DNA of 14,406 bases from Planctomycetaceae bacterium UBA969 (lineage in GTDB: Bacteria; Planctomycetota; Planctomycetia; Gemmatales; Gemmataceae), in contig DBCB01000363.1 in assembly GCA_002303765.1 (NCBI GenBank), positions 1 through 14,406 of the forward strand, given 5' to 3'. Below, piece by piece: positions 1 through 7,500 of the stretch. The translations under genes and the position numbers were made by a program. Below the pieces are notes generated by a model that worked only from the letters and a program-made list of their open reading frames with translations, was not told the origin of the DNA and made no database searches. Position 1 is the first letter of the stretch. Each line of letters begins with the position of its first letter.

Positions 1-1
1 T

Positions 2-3000
2 AAAGAGCAACTTCAAAATCTTTTTAAAAATGAAATTGGCCTAGAGAAATCTGCCAAAGATTACAAGGCGATGCTTGGAGGCGATGTTTCTCAGCACCAA
101 GAGGCATTTGAGACGGCAAAAAAGATGCCAAACTCAAATTGGGGACAGTGGGTAATCAGAAATTATAAGCAAAACCCAGACAAGTTTAAAGAAATTAAAC
201 CCCATTTAGAACATTTTGCAGGCTCTCAGCATATTCCCGATGTTGCAAAAGTAAGATTTGACAAGGAACATGACTTTGATTCCGGTCTTAACAAGCTAAA
301 AGAAGCAGAAACAAATTATAATAACAGACTTAAATCAAATACGAATATTGTCAAACCAACCCCAACAACAAAAAAAATATTAGATGCGGGAAATGGAATG
401 GCTTGGTACTCATTGGGTGCCCCTGCCTGTGAAGCTGAAGGCAAAGCCATGGGACATTGCGGAAATGTGCCTAGTCAAGAAGAACACCATGATGTTTTAT
501 CTCTAAGAAGCGTTCATAATATCAACGGAGAGGAGTATCATGAACCCCATTTAACATTTATTAATGATGTTAAGCATAATAACTTAGGGGAAATGAAGGG
601 GCGTGGAAATGAAAAACCAACAGAAAAATATCATCCTGCAATCGTTAAGCTTTTAAATCAAGGATACTATCCAATTGGAGGCGGATACGCCCCAGAAAAT
701 AACTTTGATTTAAATGATTTGTCTGAATCAAACAAGAAAAATTTAACACACCCACCTCTATTGGATGTAAATGCTTTAGCAAATAGTCACCATTTTACCG
801 ATTCATTTGTTCGCCGAGGGATGGCAGAAAATCCAAACTTGCACCCTTTGTTGCATGAAAAATTAGCAAATGATGAAGATTTGGGTGTTCGCCACGCAAT
901 GGCAAGTAATCCAAACTTGCACCCTTCGTTACATGAAAAATTGGTGAATGATAAAAATGAGTATGTTCGCCACGCAATGGCAAGTAATCCAAACTTGCAC
1001 CCTTCGTTACATGAAAAATTAGCAAATGATGAAGGTTTGGGTATTCGTTCAGCAATGGCAAGTAATCCAAACTTGCACCCTTCGTTACATGAAAAATTGG
1101 TGAATGATGAAGTCTCGCATGTTCGCCACGCAATAGCAAGAAATCCAAACTTGCACCCTTCGTTACATGAAAAATTGGCGAATGATAAATATTGGGGTAT
1201 TCGTTCAGCAATGGCAAGAAATCCAAACTTGCACCCTTCGTTACATGAAAAATTAGTGAATGATGAAGATGAGTTTGTTCGCCACGCAATGGCAAGAAAT
1301 CCAAACTATATTGGAAACATCAAAAAAAGCGAACAATCTACTCTTCAAAAAATGAGTCGTCCTCGACTTCAATTTCCAAATCTTAACATCCCTACAAGGC
1401 TTGATCAAGAAATAAAGCCAATTGGCACAGAAAGACAAAAAGATATCCACGCTAGAACCGTAGCTGAAACTGCAACTAGAACTGCACCACAGGTACAGAG
1501 AATTGCTGATCCAAAAAGACGGCAGGCTGTAATTGAAGATGCAAGAAAAGATGTCGTAAAACAAGTTAAGGGCTCGTTTGGAAGAGGCGGCACCATGGGG
1601 CATATTATCCCCGTGGCAGGAAAGCAATACGGCGCCGCACTGGTTGGAAAAGAGTATTCTAAATATGACCCCGCATTAAAAGAAGTTGCAAAACAGAAAG
1701 AAGCAGCTAAATTGGGTGAATATAAAAACAAATACGATAAGTGGAAACAGGAGCTTCAATCAAAACCTCAAGGGTCCACAGATTATTGGAATCATTTAGC
1801 GAACAAACCAAAAGAGCCTAGAAAATCTCCTATCCCAAAAACGGACACTAAAAAACTTTCTCCTGAAGCTCAAATTGCTCGAGGAAAAGCTCAAGAGATG
1901 ATTACTGAGCATGAAGCCGCCCATATGGCGTTTGGTCACATTAGGGACAAATATCCAAAAAAATATCATGGTATAATGCGTCACTTAATGGATTCATTCT
2001 CTCCTGAAGTTAGAAATTCATTGATAGACGCTACCGCAAAAAGATACAACCCACGATCCCCGCATTTTTATGAAGAGGTGGTAAATCACGCTAGAGACAT
2101 CTTGGTTGATAAGAGAATGCGCGATAATTTTTTGCGTAATACAAAGGGTGACCAAAAGCTGGTGAGCGGAGTTAAGCAAGGTTGGAACGAAGCTGTTAGA
2201 AGGGCTAAGAAATTAACCCCTGAATTCGGTAAATCTGAACTCAATAAGGCACCCAAAGAACGTTTGTCTGGAATCACTACAGGAAAGTTAAAACAACTTT
2301 CTGAAGATCACTACCACAACCCAGACACAGGGCTCGAAGTAGTTCCTGAAGCTGCCCATCAAGAAATAGCTAGAAGGGCTGAAAATAAAGCTCCTAAGAT
2401 GATTGCGGACTATAAGCGTAAACTTAAACCACAAAAACCTAGTGGAGAGAATCCGGAAGATTGGTTTGGGAAGGATGAACTTGAAAAAGGACATTTTTCT
2501 GGAGTGAAAGCAACAGAGTCACCCGAAAAAGCAATTACAAACTGGATTGGAGGAAAATCTTCTGCTGAAAGACGACAGTATAGAGAAAAAATTAAACCTA
2601 TTTCCGGAGATTTAAGGGAAAAAGCTCTTCATCGTCTGCACGCAAAAACTGAAGTTAGAAGGAATACCAAAACAGGAGAAAGAGAATTTTTATTGCATCG
2701 AGGTACCGGAAAATTAGAAAACAAAAAAGGGAGAGCTGCCACAGGTAAGTTTTCTAGTTGGACTCCATACAGAAATGTAGCGGAGCAATTTGATTCTGCA
2801 AATAGGGGTGGCGTAATATCTCAGTGGGTTCCAGAATCTGCGATACATCACATACCAATGCATTCCCTGAATTCGGCAAATTATACTAATTTTAACCCAG
2901 AGCACGAGGTTTTGGTAAGCAATCAAAGGATCGAAGGGGAAAACGTCCCAACGCAAGAAAGTCAAAAACAAAGATTTACCCCTAGCGAGGATTTAAATGC

Positions 3001-3763
3001 TAGAATATCTCATAGAGGCGGTATTTTAAACGACACCCTTAAACAGTACAGCAATAGTCCAGAACAGGTTTTGCAAAATAAAAGAAAGTCCCTAGGCAAA
3101 TCTTTAGAAAAAGCTCTTCCTACGGCACCAAAGGTCAATCTCAACCCAGAACACGGTAAGATTATCGCGAATGCATATGAAAATATGAAGCATGAGCCTA
3201 ACAATCCTCACGTTAAGACTGCATACAATGCGTTAGCGCATGAAACCGCAAAACAATATCAAAACTTATTAAATCAAGGATATAAATTCTCTCCAATGAA
3301 GCCGGGCATGGAGAACCCTTACAAAACCTCAAAAGACATGCATGCAGATATCGCAAACAATAAGCATTTGTGGTATTTTCCTACAGAGCAAGGGTATGGA
3401 AGCGAAGGCGATGCTTCTAGCGATCACCCCCTTCTTGCTCCGTCTAAGTTTAAAGACAAAAATGGAAATGTGATGCCCCACAACGATGTTTTTCGAGCAG
3501 TCCATGATATCATGGGTCACCACTTAGGCGGTCAATCAAGTTTTGGCCCTAAGGGGGAGCACCAAGCATATCTTACACATAAGAAGATGTACAGCCCACT
3601 TGCTCAAAAAGCACTAGCATCGGAAACGATGGGTCAGAACTCCTATGTTACCGCTGGCCCGAACGCTGCTCACAACAAAGCTAATCCACATGATACTATT
3701 TATGCGGAGCAGAAAGCTGGGCTGTTACCAGACCACATATTAAATGGGAACTGGCACCAATGA
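2..3763 (+). CDS. Polyvalent multidomain phage protein A (5' partial)
   Basis: I do not recognise one orthologue; this is a mosaic. The frame is open from base 2, so the ATG at 71 is probably internal and the true start lies upstream. Domains by position: 392-685, PcfJ-like, with MGHC, DVLSLR and EMKGRGNEKP; 830-1300, LRV/HEAT-like repeats; HEAAH at 1910-1924, a gluzincin-type zinc motif, with a possible third ligand in YEEVVNH near 2069-2090; 2690-2910, ADP-ribosyltransferase-like, with Arg in LHRGTG (codon 2699), SS in FSSWT (2753-2758) and ExE as EHE (2900-2908); 3130-3760, a conserved domain with HDIMGHH (3503-3523) and GEH (3557). GKSELNKA-like linkers at 38-55, 1319-1354, 2228-2251, 2468-2491 and 3095-3115 separate the blocks. 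Known: such fusions occur in phages and conjugative elements and are thought to counter or reprogram the host. Inferred: a packaged, host-delivered effector. The stop overlaps the next ATG (ATGA). Confidence 0.85.
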   Translation, partial: KEQLQNLFKNEIGLEKSAKDYKAMLGGDVSQHQEAFETAKKMPNSNWGQWVIRNYKQNPDKFKEIKPHLEHFAGSQHIPDVAKVRFDKEHDFDSGLNKLKEAETNYNNRLKSNTNIVKPTPTTKKILDAGNGMAWYSLGAPACEAEGKAMGHCGNVPSQEEHHDVLSLRSVHNINGEEYHEPHLTFINDVKHNNLGEMKGRGNEKPTEKYHPAIVKLLNQGYYPIGGGYAPENNFDLNDLSESNKKNLTHPPLLDVNALANSHHFTDSFVRRGMAENPNLHPLLHEKLANDEDLGVRHAMASNPNLHPSLHEKLVNDKNEYVRHAMASNPNLHPSLHEKLANDEGLGIRSAMASNPNLHPSLHEKLVNDEVSHVRHAIARNPNLHPSLHEKLANDKYWGIRSAMARNPNLHPSLHEKLVNDEDEFVRHAMARNPNYIGNIKKSEQSTLQKMSRPRLQFPNLNIPTRLDQEIKPIGTERQKDIHARTVAETATRTAPQVQRIADPKRRQAVIEDARKDVVKQVKGSFGRGGTMGHIIPVAGKQYGAALVGKEYSKYDPALKEVAKQKEAAKLGEYKNKYDKWKQELQSKPQGSTDYWNHLANKPKEPRKSPIPKTDTKKLSPEAQIARGKAQEMITEHEAAHMAFGHIRDKYPKKYHGIMRHLMDSFSPEVRNSLIDATAKRYNPRSPHFYEEVVNHARDILVDKRMRDNFLRNTKGDQKLVSGVKQGWNEAVRRAKKLTPEFGKSELNKAPKERLSGITTGKLKQLSEDHYHNPDTGLEVVPEAAHQEIARRAENKAPKMIADYKRKLKPQKPSGENPEDWFGKDELEKGHFSGVKATESPEKAITNWIGGKSSAERRQYREKIKPISGDLREKALHRLHAKTEVRRNTKTGEREFLLHRGTGKLENKKGRAATGKFSSWTPYRNVAEQFDSANRGGVISQWVPESAIHHIPMHSLNSANYTNFNPEHEVLVSNQRIEGENVPTQESQKQRFTPSEDLNARISHRGGILNDTLKQYSNSPEQVLQNKRKSLGKSLEKALPTAPKVNLNPEHGKIIANAYENMKHEPNNPHVKTAYNALAHETAKQYQNLLNQGYKFSPMKPGMENPYKTSKDMHADIANNKHLWYFPTEQGYGSEGDASSDHPLLAPSKFKDKNGNVMPHNDVFRAVHDIMGHHLGGQSSFGPKGEHQAYLTHKKMYSPLAQKALASETMGQNSYVTAGPNAAHNKANPHDTIYAEQKAGLLPDHILNGNWHQ
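830..1300 (+). repeat. Six tandem 78-bp units encoding 26-aa LRV/HEAT-like repeats
   Basis: The NPN codons recur at 830, 908, 986, 1064, 1142, 1220 and 1298, an exact 78-base period. The unit consensus is NPNLHPSLHEKL, then [VA]ND, four variable residues, then [VI]R[HS]AMA[SR]. This matches the leucine-rich-repeat-variant (LRV) pattern, an alpha-solenoid that usually serves as a binding surface. Within units the core coding for NLHPSLHEKL is nearly identical at DNA level, which points to recent expansion or homogenisation. Variation is concentrated in the four residues after ND and in V/A before ND. Confidence 0.9.
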
Positions 3764-4545
3764 TTATTTACAAAATTACAAATATTTTAAACAACAAGTC
3801 GTATGTAGGTCAAACAATAAGATCTATAGAAAAAAGATGGGCACAGCACTGTTCAAACAAAGAACAATGTGTTCTTATTCATCAAGCCATATGTAAATAC
3901 GGAAAAAATAATTTTATTGTTGAACAAATAGATTCGGCGACCTCACTTGAAGAATTAAACAAAAAAGAAACGGAACATATTTTATCAAACAATACTCTGT
4001 CTCCCAACGGCTACAATTTAAACACAGGCGGAGGCAACAGAAGGTGGTCTGAAGAATCCAAACAAAGGATGTCTCAGTCCCATTCCGGCAAGACATTGGA
4101 TGAGGAACATAAAAAAAACATATCCATAAGTGTAAAAAAAGTTTTTTCTGAAAATCCTGAAAAGTTAGATGGAGCACGTAAGGCTCTTAAGGCCGCAGGA
4201 GAAAAATGGAAAAAAGAAGGGTACCACCCCAAGCGCGGCAAAAAACTTTCCGATAAAGCTAGGAAAAACATAGCTGATGCAAAAATTGGTTCTAAAAACC
4301 CAATGTTCGGTAAAAAATTGAATGAAAAGCAGATGTCTGCCATAAAAGCAGGGCAAGAGAAAAGACTTAAAAACTTACCTAGCGTTTTGTGTCACCAAAA
4401 CGGTAAGATTTACCCTTCAGTGATAGAAGCTGCTGCGGATCTTGGCTTAAAAAGACCCTCGGTCTCAGGCGTCCTCACTGGATTTAGGAAATCATGTTAC
4501 GGGCACACCTTTAAGTATGTGAAAAAGGATGGTTCTGATGAATAG
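3760..4545 (+). CDS. GIY-YIG homing endonuclease with NUMOD-type DNA-binding repeats
   Basis: A free-standing homing endonuclease of 261 residues. The N-terminal GIY-YIG nuclease is seen as IIYKITN (residues 2-8), then YVGQT (15-19), the catalytic-type Arg in EKRW (R26) and the metal-binding Glu in NKKETEH (E70). Two NUMOD3-like helical motifs follow (WSEESKQRMSQSHSGK near 94-110; KLSDKARKNIADAKIG and PMFGKKLNEKQ near 162-195). A NUMOD1/IENR1-like C-terminal module (about 206-255) has the YPSVIEAAADLG pattern of helix-turn-helix target readers. All key residues look intact. The ATG shares its A with the last base before the TGA of protein A, and its tail overlaps the start of protein B by 8 bases, so it lies precisely between the two giant genes. 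No strong ribosome binding site is visible, so translation may be coupled to the upstream gene. Confidence 0.93.
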   Translation: MIIYKITNILNNKSYVGQTIRSIEKRWAQHCSNKEQCVLIHQAICKYGKNNFIVEQIDSATSLEELNKKETEHILSNNTLSPNGYNLNTGGGNRRWSEESKQRMSQSHSGKTLDEEHKKNISISVKKVFSENPEKLDGARKALKAAGEKWKKEGYHPKRGKKLSDKARKNIADAKIGSKNPMFGKKLNEKQMSAIKAGQEKRLKNLPSVLCHQNGKIYPSVIEAAADLGLKRPSVSGVLTGFRKSCYGHTFKYVKKDGSDE

Positions 4546-7500
4546 TCACAAGCACAATCGCAGAATGATGTCAGATTCTTTTGAAGAGACGAACAGCAAG
4601 CCCGTCGAAAAAAATTACTCTCATTCCGATGAAATTACCAACTACCCAAACAGGCAATTGAACGACAGAATAAGTAAGGTTCAGATGGTTCCGATCGAAC
4701 ACATCATACCTACGGAAAACTCGGAAGAGTCAAAGGTTAAAGGTTTGACTCAGCACCTTAATTCTGGAGGACAGCTTCCGGCGATTATTACTGAGTTTGC
4801 ATACAACGATAAGAATCCCGATCTCGACGCTCTAGCTATTGTAGATGGGCACCACAGACTGGAAGCTGCAAGAAGAATGGGGATGACTCACGTTCCTGTG
4901 CGAATTAGAGTTCCGGCAGAGGATTGGGAATCCGTAAAGCAAAGTGGCGGATTTAAGTTAAATTTTGGAAAATCAAAAAAAGAAGCTCCATCTCTTCATA
5001 AAGCCCCTATCGAATATTCTCCGGAAGAACACGGCATTTCTACCCATCCAATCAAAAATCCCAACGAAAGTTGGACTCAAATTCACGAGCAAGAATTGCC
5101 AAATGGGCTCGTCTACAAACAATTTCAAAGAGATGATGCATTTCAACATCATATAGTTGACCCATCTACAAATAAATCTGTATCTACATTACATACTAGA
5201 GCGGTCGGTCATCCGGACTATTCAAGGCCGCAAGAACACGCGATTACTTGGGCTCAAACTGACCCTTCACAAAAAGGCAGGGGACTTGGAAAACAAGCAT
5301 ATCTTGCCGCATTAGTTCACGGCAAGGGAGTTAAACAACTTTATAGCGGTACCGAACTAAGTTTGAAAGGCCACAAAGCTTGGTCTGGATTAAAAAATAC
5401 TTCCGGATTAAAAGTCAATTTGGCACCATATGCAGTTGATCAGGACGCTCAATTGGATCCAGAGTTTTACAATAGGGCAGCTTCTCAAACACACAGCATG
5501 AAAATTGTAAACCCTCAAGAACTAGATCACGGAAAAATGTTTCCTCAGGTTGATATCGGCGAAAAGAAGCTTGCTGCCAGTGAAGAAGCTGTAATCGGCG
5601 GAAAGGGCGATCGCAAAAAAGATTCTGATTTTAATCCTAAGCAAGTTAAAATGGGGCACAGGGTTGAAATGGAGCACACCAGCTCTCCAAAAATCGCTGC
5701 CGAAATTACTAGAGATCATCTCACGGAAAATCCTAAATACTATTCGAAATTAAAACAGGCAGGTCTTGCTGATGAACTCAATAAAGGCGCCCACGGCGAC
5801 TGGCAAAAAGAGGGGTATAAAATTGAACATGAGCCGGAAATGGAGGCTTACGGGTTCACTCACCCCAATCAATTTAATCCAAAAAAACATAATTTTAAAG
5901 TTTACGCCAAAGACAAACAGGGAAATAAAGTCGGTGAATTAGAAATACAGCACGGCGAAAATCATATCGAGTCAGAATGGACTAAGGTTCATGATGACCA
6001 CCAGAGAAAAGGGTTGGCTTCAGCCATGTATTCTCACGCCGAAAAAATATCCGGTAAAAAAATGGAACCCGCCTATGAGCAATCTTTAGAGGGAGAGCGT
6101 TTCTGGGCTCAACCCAACCGCCCGTTCGGCAAGTCGGAGCTGGAGAAGGCAAACGTAAAGCCAAAGCCCCGTTTTGTCGGCGATATTAGCGAAGATCAAC
6201 AAAATATCGGCATTCAACACCCGCAAATTGGGCTCACTTGGGACGCAACTCCAGAAATAAAAAGGCACAGGGATGAAAAAACGATAGCTACTGCCAGAGA
6301 ATGGTTGAAAACTCAAAACCCTGAGCATCACCAGCTTCTCAAGGATTTTATAAATCATGTTATGCAAAGTCCAAATCGACACCTACGATTCGGCTCAGAT
6401 TACCACGGAGGGCCGGAAACGCCCAAGCAACGTCACATATATCAAATGGTTCAAAATCACCCTGATACACAATTGACGATACATTCACCAAATTCGTTGA
6501 CTTTGTCCGTAAAACGTCACGGAACAATGCCTAAAATATCTAGCTTTCATTTTGACAGTGAAAAAAAGATTGCAAAATCTGATTCATTATGCTACAATGG
6601 ACTGTATGGACATTACAGTGACTTTTCCGGAAATGGACATAAATTCTATATTGACGGTAGCAGACTCGATTCCATACTCAGAAAGAATGAGACTGGCAAC
6701 GAGTCTTGGAATGGACTTTTACGATTCTCTAGAAGACCTGAAGAGCCTGTCGTTGACCGAATTTGCGATCTTCTTAAGTCTCTTGGACACAGCAGCTTGC
6801 GAGGAAATGTTTGGGGAGAATTACAAAAAGGTAATGAGAGAAGCAATGGAGCACCACGGGGTGACGGGACATTGCTATTAAAATCCCAAATGAACAAGCC
6901 CATTAAAATTGCAATAAAAGATTTGGTGAGAGACACCTTCGGAGACGCCGGAGCGCATCAAACTTTTGTTTTTAATAAAAATCCAAAAATTAGTTCTGAA
7001 CCTGTTAGTGTAGCTCACAATGTAAAAACTGGAAAACTACATCTTGTAGATGGCTATCACAGGGTTTTGGCAGCAGAAAAAAGAGGCGATACGCACATTT
7101 TGGCAAATGTACATAAGGATGCCGGAAAGATGGAGTATAGTAAAGAAGGGTACGGCACTTATCGTCAAAAACTTTTGTCCAAATCCCAAATGAGTCCTAA
7201 AAAATATAGCCTTAAGTACCATGCTCCAAAAGGGCAAGGAGCTTACGGCCTTCATACCGTAACAGCCCACGATCATTTAGGCAATGTGGTCGGAGAGCTG
7301 TCCGCAGAAGATTTAGGGGATGGTACATTTCAAGCCAATATGGTGGAAGTGCATCCCGAACATAGACGGAAAGGAATTGCTGGAGCTATGTACGATCACA
7401 TGCAATCAAAAACTAAATTAAACGCCGTACCAGACTTAGAGGCTCAGACAAGTGACGCAAGAAAGTTTTGGGCGAGCAGAAAAATTAACAAATCTGAAAG

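Noticed and set aside
830..1300. CRISPR array
   Set aside because: The repeats are 78-base coding units with no spacer/repeat alternation and an unbroken reading frame.
795..1304. Long minus-strand open frame with repeated peptides across the LRV array
   Set aside because: It is the reverse-strand shadow of the 78-base repeats; periodicity keeps stops out. It lacks an independent context or ribosome binding site.
3760..4545. Intron or intein splitting one giant A-B gene
   Set aside because: Protein A ends with its own stop and protein B has its own start with a ribosome binding site; no intein motifs or intron core are visible, so a free-standing endonuclease is simpler.
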